Assembly: GCA_934047225.1 (NCBI GenBank)
Contig: OW203998.1
Location: forward strand, 17,251,280 to 17,315,279
DNA length: 64,000 nucleotides
Source of the DNA: Ypsolopha sequella
Lineage: Eukaryota; Arthropoda; Insecta; Lepidoptera; Ypsolophidae
Reading direction: 5' to 3'
Part shown: piece by piece, positions 12,523-24,384 of the stretch
Position numbering within the stretch: position 1 is the first letter of the stretch
How the letters are laid out: every line of letters starts with the position of its first letter
Translations under genes and position numbers: made by a program
Notes under the pieces: model-generated
Databases searched by the model: none
What the model was told of the DNA's origin: nothing
What the model saw: the letters and a program-made list of their open reading frames with translations, nothing else

Positions 12523-13299
12523 AGATGTTTGCGGTAGGCCGTTTTTTTGGGCGGTTTTAATTTAGTTTTCGGAGCTTTTATTTATTTTTATTATATTTTT
12601 ACCCTTAACTTTTACCATAAGTATCCGGTTATCCGGATAATACATTATCCGTTATCTGGATAGTAAAAATCTGCGAATAATTGCATGCCCTAATTCGCTT
12701 AGATTAAGTTATGTTAATGTGTGTTAATTCGAAAACCCGTAAAGACGTATTTTAGAAGTTGTGGTCTAAAAAACCGACGGGGATGGCGTGACACAAATTT
12801 TATACCAGCAACGCTGGCGCCACTTTTTGGAATAACTAAAGCCGAAGCTACATAATTTTTATTAATTTACTTACTTTTATTTAAAATATCTTAAAAAGCT
12901 ATCGAAGTCACTAAAACCGACAGTCGAGATAACAACGTGCTAGACAATAATGCATCAAAACAAAAGAACGTACGCAGCTGCGGTTCTTATCATTAAAACA
13001 TCACATTTCTAAAACTAAATTTTTTACCTTTTTTATTGCACCTTAGTCATAATCATGGACACACAAACTGACAGACACTTAATTACCGTAAGAGTTTCTA
13101 TTTTTGATATTATATTACTTAAAGAACTGATTTTAATATGTGTGTGAGTATTAGGAATTCATAATTTTTAATTTTTTCATTGTTACGATTTGATTATTAA
13201 TTTTCTACATTTTCAAATTTTATAAAGGTATTTTTTATGTCAAGCATTAGTTAAATGAAAATCTTGATGAATAAAGAAATTTTCGGGCTCAACTACACG

Positions 13300-13470
13300 C
13301 TTTTTAGGGCATGCAGGTTTCCTTAGAGCGATAGGGCTCATCACGTTGAGACGTAATAATCGTCAGAGAAACGCGGGTGTACTTATAGGTACACGTATGG
13401 GTGGACTTATGACTTGCATCTCACAGTTCACACTCGGAACACCTCTTGACACCCAATAATTGCATGACCT
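13300..13470 (+). repeat. SINE body fragment
   Basis: Shares GCATGCAGGTTTCCTTA, ACGTAATAATCGTC and CACACTCGGAACACCTC-type motifs with the SINE at 9180-9685, but the segments are rearranged or truncated. No tRNA-like head is seen. Confidence 0.5.
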
Positions 13471-13857
13471 ATAAAATGTATTGTGTCTAAATACTAATCA
13501 CTCTTACTGCTACCAAAAAGCCATCTATTCCAGGTAGATTTACTTTTGTTCATTTTGCTTTTGCAAATTCATTTTGTTTGTTCCGATAAACAAACCAAAC
13601 TTTGTAAATTACCGTAACTCGAATAATTAAAAATCTTCACATGTCAAATTTTAAGTAATCGTACACTCATTTAACGGAGTAGAGCAACATTCAGGTGCGG
13701 TCTCTAACATCTGAATGCAGCGGGGGGAGCGCCACTTCTAAAGCCTCAGGTAAGATGAAAGCGAAATGTTGCAAAGAGAGTCTGGGGCCTTAAGTCATAA
13801 CCTTTGAAGAAAAGTTTAAGGGGCAGGTAGTCACCAACGAGGTCGACTTGTGTCGGT

Positions 13858-13980
13858 ACAAATATCGACAGAAACTATATTGAAATACCGTTCATATCAG
13901 CGTGCACTGCATTACGATGCGACGTCACTAGGTCTCTGAAAAGCGCAAAATAGGAGAAAATTATACTTTTCACATGGGAG
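13858..13980 (-). repeat. Fragment of TTAA MITE family X
   Basis: The minus strand matches the right half of the copies at 28443-28916 and 29596-30076, including ATGTGAAAAGTATAATTTTC and the block around GCGACG / CATTG. Both termini are missing. Confidence 0.45.
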
Positions 13981-13984
13981 GGAC

Positions 13985-14420
13985 GGAAAAAAGAAATGTT
14001 TTTTTTTGGCTAAGCAATATTTTTTTTATTTTAATGCAAGAACTATTCTAAAATTTAAATTAGTGGTTTCAAAGAAATTATCAATTTTACTCAATTTTAA
14101 TCTAAAAACAGCTTGACTTTCAATAATATGTTTATACTGTTTTTTTAACGCAAGTATAATTTTCAGATATAAATTTTTTTCTCATACTTTATATAACAAT
14201 ATATATTTTTTCATAATTTTTAAACATCTCATTTAAGAGAAATATCATTATCAGTAGAGTAATTTTGGATGACGCTGGAACAGGCGCCTTAATAGCGCAT
14301 ATTATTATCAATTTAACTCTTAAATTAAGTACCCTTAAGGCTCTGAAATAACGATTTTAGAAGCTTTGTCAAGCTCTTTAAAGGTGAATGCTCTTTATTA
14401 TTATTCGAGTTTTTTTTTTG
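13985..14420. other. AT-rich spacer, nothing recognised
   Basis: Low-complexity AT-rich DNA before the REL-type LINE. It may include part of that element's 3' UTR, whose end I cannot place. Confidence 0.4.
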
Positions 14421-14439
14421 TAGCTGAACTATTTACTTT

Positions 14440-17400
14440 CTTAAGAACTTAAATCACAAATAATAAAATCTAAAATCAAATAATAAATTTGTGTTTTAAA
14501 ATTATGGGAATAATACTAAATAAAAATAATTATTAATATTATTATTAAGTACAAAAATTATGTATTTAAATAGACTAAAACTTAAATAACAATTTAAATC
14601 TAAACTAAAACACAATTTAAATATCAAAAAAGTAACTTAAGTTTAAAACCAAATAATCCTATAAAACATAAAAACTTAAACAAACTAAAATCTCTATTAA
14701 ATTACAAGTTTATTAAAATTAAACTAAATAGAAAATATTAGCCAGATCGCCGTCGTCATGTGGAAGGGTACCTAGAAGGCTGGCTGCGTTTCCTCTTTGT
14801 ATGGCCAGACTTATTCGCTGGCCAAGATATGCGCCAGCCCTCGGGTCCCCACAGACGTCGACCAGCCGCGTAGTTAATTCCTTGAAAAGGATTTTTGCTT
14901 CTGGACCTCACGGCCCGAGGGTCTCAACGCTAAAAGGCGCAAATATGCAGTCTAAACTGAGGCCTGCATACCCACGCCTCTTGTTTCCTTCTGCTGCTGC
15001 CGTGGCTGCACCCGCTCTGACAGCAGTCACACCGGTGTGGGACGGCGCTAAAGTATCGACACACGTTGCGTCCCACACCAATGCCCTGCCGTTCTTCCAT
15101 GGGATTAATGTCATCCCGTCAGGCCTCTTGCCATCCTCACGCGATAAACCTTTCGGTTCCAATATAGCCGGTACGTTGACGGTGGCAAGGGCCCTGCGGA
15201 TGACATCGTTTAAACTGGCATGCCGCGGCAAGCGGCCGGCACTACGTCGACATGAGAGGCCGTGGTGTCCAAGCTGATCGACTTCTGTGCCACACCGACA
15301 GCGATGTGGCTCATTCGTCCTTGCACCGAGACGGAGGCTTACGGCAAGGGAGAAAGTGACTCTGTCCAGCTGCGTGCCGATGTTAGTGGATGGTACAGTT
15401 TGCAGCCAGAAACCTGACTCCCGTTCGCCAGATGCCAGGAGACGCGCTCGATCTGCTGAGTCAGAAGCAGTTTCCAACAGGTCATTTTGCACCTTACAGC
15501 AGACCGGCTCGTCCCACAGTCTTTGAATTGTCAAATCGGTGGGCAGATCCTCACCAGGACAGGCTTGCACCCATGCATCCCTGGCCTCCGTCAAGCACGA
15601 CGCCTCAACGACACCTAGTGAGGGGAAAATTACAGTACTGAAGAGGACATGCGTGCTATAGACGGATGACAGAAAAGCAGGGAGTGCCACACTCGAGATT
15701 TTGCGGATCCCTAGGCCACCGAACCGGACTGGTAGTGAAGCTTGGGTCCAGCACCGGTCGGTGAGTGAGCAGTTCAGTATCCTTACCAATGTTTGTTGAA
15801 GAGTATTGTCCATAATTTTTAAAAGTGTATAAAATTTCCAAAGAGGGCAGCACCGGAGAACGTAGGTTAATTTAGGGACAAAAAGGCAGAAACGTATTAT
15901 AAAAAATGCCATATGGGGATTGAGTTTGGTCAAACGGTCAGAACTATTTATAAATTTAGTAACCTGATCATTCACGAACCCAGGGATCGATTCATTTAGG
16001 ACGGGGGCACCAAGAAGGCGTAGGGACTCATCGTTTAAAATTTTAACGTTGGGGGCTAAGCTGTCAAATTTTGATATAATATCTTTACTCTCCGAGTAAG
16101 GAATCGATTTAGATATAAAGAGTTCACATTTCGAAAAATTTAATTGTAAACCAATTTCGCTGAATTTCTTAATAATATTTTCCAAATCATTAATTACTGA
16201 CAAAGAGTCGCCTCCAATGGTGCTGTCGTCTAAGTACCAAATGTTAAATTTAGAATTTAAGTTTTGTATGATCGGATTGATTGCCAAACTAAATATTGCC
16301 GGTCCCAGTGGGTCACCCTGCTGACAACCGACTGAGGAATGTATTAGATTGTCTTTGTACATCAGCTTTGTTGGGTTGCTATAACATTGGTATATGTAGT
16401 TATAAATGGAGGGACAATTATTTTTTACTTCTGACAGCAGGGTGCCCCTGTCCACCGAGTTGAAAGCGTTCTTTACATCCACCTTCAGTAGAACCTCGCC
16501 AGCATCGTGCTCTAGGAAGGTGCGGGCTGCATGTACAGCAGCCTCGCAACCTCCCTTACTCCCGAAACCTAATTGAAAAGGTTGAAATTTTGAAGATAGA
16601 TCGGCCAAAATATTTTTACAGCAAATTTTGGACACCATCCGGCGGAATGTGTTTCCCACCGCGATGGGTCTGATACCCCCATCCTTCTTTTTAAGGGCAC
16701 ACAGACTTGCTCCATAGAGCACATCCGTGATGCCCTCGAAGACCTCACCCGACAACATCAGGTTAGCTAGCCGAGTAATGTCCTCCAGAAGAGCATGACC
16801 AGCGGTACCGGTGGCCCCACTTAAAAGATCTTTTAAATGCTGTGGGGATATTCCATCCAGACCACCGGCTGAACCATTCCTGAAGGACATCACGGCAGCC
16901 AGTGTCTCCTTGACCGTTGTTGTGGGTGCGGGGTCAGAAGGACAGGGTGCATCTGGGATCTGCGAGGTCGCTGCTTGACGCGGATGCTTTGACGCCAAAA
17001 GCGTTTCCGGCGTGTTCGGGGCCAGGGTGTCGGAGGAGAAGAGAAGATGTGCAGCTCCCCTAATATCACCATCATTAAATTTTTTTTCTATACTTTTATT
17101 AAAATCACCGGTGAAGTTTTGTATATATTGCTCATAGTCCGGGGTTGTTTCATTTTTAGATGAACAGTTATTTTTTATCTTTTGCGTAAGGGAGCTGTTC
17201 TTCTCCCTTCCCCTTTTGACATGCAGTATCCGGAATGCAAATGTTAATAACTGCTCCCAACTATTGTGGTCGTTGTTATTTACAACATCTTTGAGGCAAC
17301 TGGACAGAGAGGCAACAACTGTTGTTCTAGCCCCTCGTGGTATTCTCTTAACCACGGGAGTGGTGGACTTAAGGATCCCTAGTTTTGTCCAAAGAGGGTC

Positions 17401-17880
17401 GTCCTGTGCGATAGGCGGTGACACTGGGCTTGAGATAGTCTGCTTATTTTTCCCATGTAGTTTCCCGATGTGTATGTTGAGGCCTCTCTGCCCTTTGAAG
17501 ACCTTGTTACATTCCGGACACTGCGTATCCGACGACTGGCTGCCGGCACCCGCGCTGGACGGGCCGGCCGCCTGCGACATGCGGTGCCAGGACGAGCTCT
17601 ATACAATAAAATAAACCTTAAACAATACAACTTATAAACAAAATATTTAAAAGATAAAGTTATATGCTCAATCAAAAAGTTTCAAGTTAAAATTAACAAA
17701 TAACGAGTAAGTAAATTATTTAAAAATAATAAGCGGAAAGTTAAAAAAAAAACATACATATACACTAAATTAAAAGAATACGAGTACAATTAAAAGATAA
17801 GCTAATAATAATTAATGACTAAAAAATATAAACATGAAAAGTTGACCAAAAAGCGAAAAGTTCCATTGGCACACGTCACA
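14440..17880 (-). mobile_element. REL-type LINE, near full-length, approximate ends
   Basis: A GC-richer coding core (14719-17580, minus strand) is flanked by AT-rich UTR-like DNA on both sides. The 3' side reads T-rich on the coding strand with no clear poly-A tail, so I cannot fix the boundaries. Base composition drops sharply at both ends of the coding core. No target duplication was identified. Confidence 0.5.
14719..17580 (-). pseudogene. Non-LTR retrotransposon protein (RT + restriction-like endonuclease), one in-frame stop
   Basis: Single-ORF LINE protein: RNA binding, reverse transcription and target nicking for target-primed retrotransposition. 890 codons are open from the ATG at 17580. 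Domains: a C2H2 finger at residues 21-42 (C21, C24, H37, H42), then a linker. The reverse transcriptase has KKKDGGIRPIAVGN near 297-310, KVDVKNAFNSVD near 366-377, GCQQGDPLGP at 418-427 and the catalytic YLDD at 449-452. The C-terminal CCHC knuckle is C761, C763, H772, C777, followed by a PD-(D/E)XK-type nuclease with P820-D821 and D837. That order matches the R2/R4/NeSL/Hero group of LINEs with a restriction-like endonuclease; I cannot name the clade. The frame stops at a TGA (14908-14910) directly after ETLGP, but the same frame continues without a break (GPEAKILFKEL..., then RLVDVCGDPRAGAYLG) to TAA at 14719. The TGA is therefore probably a TGG-to-TGA change that removes about 63 residues. 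Confidence 0.9.
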
Positions 17881-19250
17881 TTGTTTTGTAGGAAGGAATG
17901 GCACTGAAATTTAGTAAGATTATTTAGGCAACAGATTGGAAATTCGCTGATACTTCATGTAGCAACTGTACTGCAGTGGATTTGCGAGATTTGTTCCAGT
18001 TTCTTTGTATTTCGGGCTTTGAAAATAAAACCGATTAAATTATTTTCCAGTTTGCTGGGGTTTTCTCGTTTGAATGTTTGCTAGGCGGTGTCTTTATTTT
18101 ATTACTTATATGCAATATTTAAGTTTTCTGTGTTGTTATAACAATTCACATGTGCGGCAGAGCAATTTTAGAGATTTTTACTGTAAAATAATATTTATTA
18201 GAAAAAAATGTGACTTTCTTGTTTGACACGAGACCGATATTAATTGATATATGATACAAATGTAAAATACATGTAAAAATGTGAAATGTAAAATACAAAT
18301 ATCCGGGATATAGATATCTCTCTAGTGCTGAAGCTCCATTCAGGGACATAGCAATTAGTAAATAAATACAGTGCACTTACTGGCCTGTATTTATTTTTCT
18401 CTTTGATCTTATTCAATATAAAATGTGAGACATTTTGTGTACTTTTAAAAAGAAAATCTAGGATTGCTTTTATGGATTTTCATGCAAAGAGATTGACAAT
18501 ATGTCAAGTTTAAAAGTGAGTGTTGAATGCCGTGAACGCGTTTGTTCACCGGTTGAATGCGATTGCGTCTTTTTATGTTAGTGCATGTACAAGGACAGGT
18601 CGAAAACCAGCGCTATGTTGTTGCTCGACAGTTTACAGCAGATGCTGAGTCTGCCCCTTTTCGTCACATTTTGTAGTTGTTTTCTTGTAAGCTTAGTATT
18701 TTAAGTTATTTTTATTTTAAAGAATTTACAGTGTGCAATAAATGTAATTTTCTTTCTTTATTTTTATATAGTTTTAAATTACATTTATAGGCTAAGGGCC
18801 GACAACCTCAAAGATCAGGTAATTTTATCGTATAAACTCTTTGATAACTGTGTAATAACTTTGCCAATAACAATATTGATAACCTCACTTTGTGAAGCAG
18901 GCTCATAGACCTTCTGAACATGTCAGAAGCCTTTTCGAAAAAAAATAAAAAACTTCAATTTTAACTTAAATGTATACTTTTGTCACTAAGGTATCTTTGT
19001 CAAACCTAGAAAATCTTTGTATCTTTGTAAGTTAGCTTTTAACTCGTTACCTCCATTATAAATTATATCCTTTTGATGTATCGTAGACTAAAGGACCAAG
19101 ACAAATCAATGGTTTCATGGTACTGAGAAATGTTAAAACATTGTACTTGTAACTGCAATAAATAAATAAAATAAATAAATAAAAAAATAAACTCAAGATA
19201 ATACTTACCTGAGGCTTCCTTTTGCCATTTCTATCCATTACATTGAGTGA
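17880..19250. other. AT-rich spacer with a possible LINE 3' remnant
   Basis: No gene. About 18595-18765 has CGAAAACCAGCGCTATG and ATGCTGAGTCTGCCCC followed by AATAAATGTAATTT. This resembles the 3' UTR after the LINE at 56871 (compare AAAATCAGCGCTGCTCG at 58640), so it may be a truncated relative. Confidence 0.4.
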
Positions 19251-19253
19251 ACA

Positions 19254-19524
19254 GGGGATCTAAAAAGGCCGACTTAGATGAATCATAAAATGATTTGAAA
19301 GTAGGATAGAGTACGCGTGCAAAAAAGACGGCATTAGAACAGAATCATAACATGATTCATCCAAGTCGGCCTTTTTAGAGGACCAGGTCCTCTAAAAAGG
19401 CCGTTTTGCATGAATCATATTATGATTCTGTTGTAATGCCGTCTCTTTTGCACGCATGAAGAAACTCTGACTCTATCCTACTTTCAAATCATTTCATGAT
19501 TCACCCAAGTTGGCCTTTTTAGGT
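19254..19524. mobile_element. Two copies of a short MITE in inverted head-to-head arrangement
   Basis: Each half (about 19254-19386 and 19387-19524) is a MITE bounded by CTAAAAAGGCC and GGCCTTTTTAG. Internally each has AGTAGGATAGAGT, a GCACGC block, AGACGGCATT and GAATCAT..ATGATTC. The halves are inverted and abut at AGAGGACCAGGTCCTCT. A single copy lies at 54646-54788. Confidence 0.8.
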
Positions 19525-19539
19525 CCCCAGTTCATTGTG

Positions 19540-19790
19540 TCTGTGTTGTACGAGTAGTGGTTCGATTACTCGACGACTAACCCAGAGGTCGCGGGTTAAA
19601 ATCCCATAAGGACACATTATTCGGCCTGCGTGATTCGGACGCCACTGCTGTGGGTCTAGATGTGGGATGTTGGAACATAATGATTGTCGGTCAAGCATCT
19701 TATATAGTCCATACTCGGTAACACCTCTGTCACTCCCTCGGGAATTCATGTCGTGACAATATATTTTATAGTGCACCGTACACGACAAAA
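19540..19790 (+). mobile_element. SINE copy with recognisable tRNA-type head
   Basis: The head has ACTAACCCAGAGGTCGCGGG then GTTAAAATCCC, close to a pol III B box (GGTTCGAATCC). The body carries GTCCATACTCGG and ends CCCTCGGGAATTCATGTCG. The layout matches tRNA-derived SINEs I recall from Lepidoptera. Decayed, probably inactive. Confidence 0.65.
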
Positions 19791-20098
19791 CCTGACAAAC
19801 ATTGTTTTACACAAGCACGTATAAAACCAACCATCACATCCTACATAGCTAGAGAAGTAGAGATGCATGTAAAAGCATACGTGACGTATTTCCGGAACAT
19901 AAATTCACAATACAAATACGCTGAACGGTATCTGTCTGTCTGATTCTCAGTTTAGTGCCTCTGAAATTTATATCGGAACCCGCTTCCTGTTTCATTTATA
20001 GCACTATGTGCGGACGAATTTGGTCTATGTGCATTTGTGCATACCTTTCTTAATTCGGACAAATAAACTTATGATTGATTGATTGATTAATTTACATA

Positions 20099-20481
20099 TT
20101 AAGGCGATATGCGAAAAAAATACTGGTGTTTCTTTTCTGTGTATTTCATGAAATACACGAAAAAATATAATCAATTTCTGGTATATGCATCTTGACTATA
20201 TAATCTAGGGATTTGAAATTGGAAAACATGTTTGGATAAACACACTTTTTCTCCTCGTTTGACAAATGGGAACCATATACAGAACTCAAACATATTTTAT
20301 TAGGTGTCTTTTAACAATATCTAGAGATTTAATATTTGAAATTTTGCTAGCTATTTTAGTTTTTTTATAAAAATTATAAAACCAAAATTTTTCGCTTTCG
20401 CCCTGAATCCGCCCCTCCCGCACTGCGCGATATTTCGTTTGGAGTGACAGTGACAAAAATAAAATTCGCATAACTTATTAA
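20099..20481 (-). mobile_element. TTAA-type MITE, family A copy 2 (383 bp)
   Basis: Bounded by TTAA at both edges (20099-20102, 20478-20481). Left end TTAAGGCGATATGCG; right end reverse-complement TTAATAAGTTATGCG. The interior matches the other family A copies: CTCGTTTGACAAATGGGAACC and CGCACTGCGCGATA. Confidence 0.7.
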
Positions 20482-22150
20482 CACATACATAATATTAACC
20501 CGTAAAGTGGCAGTAGGATAGATTATACCTGAAAATTATCGAAAAGCTATGATTCTACAGCTTTATTAGATTAAAAAATTTTAAGTTACGTCGATCACAA
20601 TGTACAGGAAACATTTATGAAAAAAAAATACGATTCTTAGGAATGTTGACGGAAATTTTTGATATATTATAAAAATATGACGTCGTTGAGGGGTTCGATA
20701 AATTGTTCACCTTCATACAAAATTTGACTTGAAATGACTTAGCCGTGTTTGAATTATTCCACGGAGAGACAGAACACCAAGCTTCACTGTGGGAAGTTTT
20801 CATATTGTGGGCGAAGCTCTATCGACAAAAATTAAATAGCAAAATTATTACCGATACTTAGACAAGTACACTAGAGAAGCAAAGTCAAAAGCTCCGGCGG
20901 CATAGAGCTTTTAAGACTTGATTAATGAATATCGAAAGAAGCGAAAGGTATGTCAGCAGTACTGTTTTATAGGGTGTGGATAGCCTGGGCAACAACGGAG
21001 TTTAGTCAAATTAGACAAACGCACTAATCGACATAAATACTCTTAGTTAACGAAAAGTCTTGTCTCAAGTTGCATTTGCAAAAATTGTCCAGTGATTATG
21101 CTTTTGTATTAAATTTAAACTTTATTACAATGGAAATGCGCGAATACATGCTTAGAATGATAGGCCACTTTTGGACCGGCGCGGCGGCGGATAGATTTTA
21201 TCGTAGAACGCGCTTTCGGTATCATGGCTGCAGAAAAATCCAAATGAGCAAAATTTAAAATAGGTTTGTAAAGCTAAATGAAAATATTTAATGAATGGTG
21301 ATTTCGTTTGCATTTTTCCGAGATAAATAGTAGCTTATGTCACTTTGCGGTCCATAAACTACCTCTATGCAAAAAATCGCGTTGATCCGTTGCTCCGTTG
21401 CTGCGTCAAAGAAGGACAAACCAACAAACTAACAAATAACAAACACACTTTCGCATTTATAATTTGGGTACGGATTTAGGGATGTCCTCGCTCACTCACT
21501 GACTCATTAACACCCAGCCCAAACTCTTGCAGCTAGAGACCTGATATTTTGCACAGAGGCTCTATTTATAATGTAGACAAGGAATGAGGCCGGATTTTTT
21601 GTAAAACTTGCGGAGTCTCCTGCCCCTGTTGCCCTCCCCTAATTTCAGCACTGTCGTCAAGTAGTAACAGACACAACCTCTCTGGTTTAAGTATGGTAAT
21701 CCACATTAAGAATAAAACAGTCTATATAAATATTGTACATATAAAACAGTCTACATAATATCTCCAGCAGTTCAGATTTTCCCCATACTGCCTCAAATCA
21801 ACGCGCTACCCTGTATACAATAGTGTACGTGTAAATCTTAACGTTATTCGGTATTCAAGTGCAACAGGCTAGTAATGTAGATTGTATTTCAGAAAAGGGG
21901 TCATGTATGTTCAGTGTTACAGCGCTAGAAGCTAAAAGCAGCATGAATTCACAATGCGAGTCCGTTCAGAGAACGGCCGGCTGATTCACAGCGCTGTTGT
22001 GCTGCAGTTTATACGCCGATAGCCGCTGCTTTATGAGGCTAACTGATTGAATGCTGTAATATACCACTGCATTATGCTATCAGGTGACCAGAATATGGTA
22101 AAGTGGAGTAAATCAGGTTTAAATTTGGTCAGACTGCGTCAAAGAGCAAT
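20482..22150. other. Spacer with old dispersed-repeat fragments
   Basis: No gene. About 21280-21480 contains GATCCGTTGCTCCGTTGCTG and CACACTTTCGCATTTATAAT, a string I associate with a very common lepidopteran LINE-related repeat; the partner motif GCGACCCGCCCCAGCTTC is at 26880. About 20620-20810 has another repeat-like block that I cannot classify. Confidence 0.45.
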
Positions 22151-22159
22151 TTTTTAACA

Positions 22160-22420
22160 TATACATATATCGTCACGACATGCATCTCCGAGGGGGTGTC
22201 AGAGTTGTTTACGAGTTTGAACTGTGAAATAGAATTCAGAATCTACTCTCGGCACTCGGTGAGCCCTATATCCGGTACAAATACGCGGTTTTCAAGGCAT
22301 GCAGGTTTCCTCACGATGATGTTTTCCTTCACCGTTCAGCAAATGGTAATAGTATTGGGTAAAACAAATAATATGCACATAAATTCCGGAAATCTCATTG
22401 TTGCATCGTACTTTGGTCTC
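22160..22420 (-). mobile_element. SINE copy, head truncated
   Basis: Carries CGTCACGACATGCATCTCCG, GTGAGCCCTATATCCGG, GCATGCAGGTTTCCTCACG and TTCCTTCACCGTTCAGCAAA in the same order as the SINE at 9180-9685, without the LINE insertion. It therefore serves as the empty-site reference for that insertion. The tRNA-like head is lost. Confidence 0.6.
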
Positions 22421-22519
22421 AAGATTGAGAGGACAGCATTCTACCGCCTGCAAGCTACCATAATTTTTTAAGGTTCCGTACACCCGAAGGGTTCCAAACG
22501 TGGCCCTATTACCATAGTA

Positions 22520-22600
22520 TATAAACATAAACATAAACATAAAATATCTTTATTGAAAAAGGCGTTACTTTGCGGAAGTCCATCATAAATTATAAAATAT
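22520..22600 (-). repeat. LINE 3' end with (ATAAAC)n
   Basis: Four units near ATAAAC followed by ATAAAATATCTTTATTGA, then GGCGTTACTTTGCGGAAG. A short tandem repeat at the junction is typical of several LINE families. The same flank is found at 6385-6415. Confidence 0.45.
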
Positions 22601-22814
22601 CTTTATTGACCATAAAACATCATAAAATACAATGAGTATCTGACTCCTAAAAGGAGTCTAGGCTAGAAGGCTAGGAGTCAGCACATTCCCATAATTTCAT
22701 TTTGTTATAATCAGTAGCCAAAAAGGTACATACAAAATTATGAAACAATTTTTAATTATTTTTAACTTAGCTTAATGTTAGTGTTAATGTTATTAAAGTT
22801 TAATATCATCTCAT

Positions 22815-22900
22815 ACATCAGCCTGCCTTCGTCCACTGCTGGACATAGGCCTTTCCAAGATTTCACCACTGCTGTTGCTGCTGCTGCACTTTGAATTAGG
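22815..22900 (-). repeat. RTE-type LINE fragment
   Basis: GCCTTCGTCCACTGCTGGAC then ATAGGCCTTTCCAAG matches, on the reverse strand, the 3' coding end of the RTE-type LINE at 55665-55965. It is followed by a (GCT)n-like run. Confidence 0.5.
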
Positions 22901-23834
22901 CTGCTGATAGCAGGAAGTATTCACTATACTCTCTTGAACTTCGTTTCATATCAACAGCGCGTTTGCAAGAACTGCCCATATTTCACAATTTAACCCGTCA
23001 ATACTAAAAAATGTGAAATAAAATGAACTTTTAACAAAAAAAATTATAGCTACTTCAAATGTTACAGCAGCCATTCACTAAAAAGTTAAGAATAATTGTA
23101 TAATGCAATGACCGATGGTACTGAAACAACACTTTGGCCTACTTCTTTGTTCCTGAAACATTATGTTATCTAGATGTCGGCGTATTCCCTACGATATAGC
23201 AACATAAAAACCAATATGAGAGCGCCGAAGAGCGGCAAAAGTGTTGTTTCGGACCATCGATCAATACATTATACAATTATTTTAAACTTTTTAGTGAATG
23301 AATCCTGTCACATTTGTAGTCGGTTACAATTTATTTGTTTCATGTTTATTTAATAATCCATTTAAATATCTGATTCGATTTTAAAGCTGCTTTCCTTTTT
23401 AACTGACAGATTCATGAATTAATCTTGTCCATCTTTATTAAAAATTTTGGCTGGATCATTTTTGAACGAGCGAGCGATGTTCTCCGAGTATTTGAACAAA
23501 CCAGCGTTTGTGTCTATGTTTGTATGTATGAATGCACAGAACTATGAATGTTTGTCCGACGATAACTCGAATATCGTAGATCGGAACGTCATGAAATTTG
23601 TAAGGCGAGTAAATAAAACAAAAATATTTTTTAAGTCCGAACATGAGCCAAATCGGTTAAGACGATAACAAAAATTGGGTTTTTTCGAATCCATTTACTC
23701 CACTATAACGTCATCTACGTATTTGATTTTTGGGTAAATTTTTATTGAGTATTGGATTAAAATTCTCACTGAAAGAAAACGCGATTGGATGAAATTTTCT
23801 CGATACAATTGAATTCCGAAAAGACCTCTAAATT
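22901..23834. other. AT-rich spacer, nothing firm
   Basis: Two similar AT-rich stretches with mirrored motifs (near 23050-23100 and 23230-23300, around TACTGAAACAACACTTT and its complement) suggest a decayed inverted-repeat element. No gene seen. Confidence 0.35.
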
Positions 23835-24373
23835 ATTACTCACGTGTGATTGTTGTTGACTATATGCCAACCGTTTCACCGATACAATTTCGGCATTATC
23901 AAGGCGAGTGTCGTTCAACACGACTTCAAGTGTCAACTTCAACAGGGATCATGGTTGGCAGCTGGCTCCGTCTTGGAAACCGGTTCTCGATGGATCGAGC
24001 AACTTTAGGACAGTGCCCAGTGACAGTGACGATGTTGTGAGTTCGTTTTGTTTACTAACCGCCCCTAATAACAAACAATTGGAACAATTAAAATAATCAA
24101 GTGGATCCACCATCCCACCCCCCTCGACGACGCAGCCAACGCTCAGCGCACGAGCAATGCGTGCAGCACGCCGACCGGCGGCTGCCAGTGCCCGTTTGAC
24201 AACGACGGTGAACGCCGCGTCGTCGTCCTAAGAACGACACTCGCCTTGATAATGCCGAAATATTGATAATGTGAAACGGTTGGCATATAGTCAACAACAA
24301 CCACACGTGAGTGTTCAAGCCGTATGTAATAATAATTTAGTATGTCAGCTCACGCGAGTTTTAATAATATTAT
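23835..24373. mobile_element. Foldback DNA element with GC-rich interior
   Basis: Flanked by an 11-bp direct repeat ACCTCTAAATT (23824-23834 and 24374-24384). Long inverted arms (about 23838-23915 and 24228-24308) share GTTGACTATATGCCAACCG or its complement and AACGACACTCGCCTTGATAA. The right side then adds a 65-bp tail ending TTTTAATAATATTAT, also found at 8266-8331. The interior of about 310 bp is clearly GC-richer than the surroundings. Confidence 0.65.
23915..24230. other. GC-rich interior of the foldback, possible captured coding sequence
   Basis: Both strands are open over a good part of this stretch. On the plus strand a frame from 23908 reads through DHGWQLAPSWKPVLDG to a stop at 24096. 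On the minus strand a frame of about 90 codons covers KRALAAAGRRAARIARAL and later TVLKLLDPSRTGFQDGAS before a stop near 23950. I recognise neither. A captured host exon would explain the composition, but a transposon-derived sequence is equally possible. Confidence 0.35.
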
Positions 24374-24384
24374 ACCTCTAAATT

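Noticed and set aside
14801..15277. 158-codon plus-strand open frame
   Set aside because: It lies antisense to the LINE coding region, and its openness follows from the GC-rich codon pattern of the minus-strand gene. No recognisable domain.
17216..17614. 132-codon plus-strand open frame
   Set aside because: Antisense shadow of the N-terminal part of the same LINE protein.
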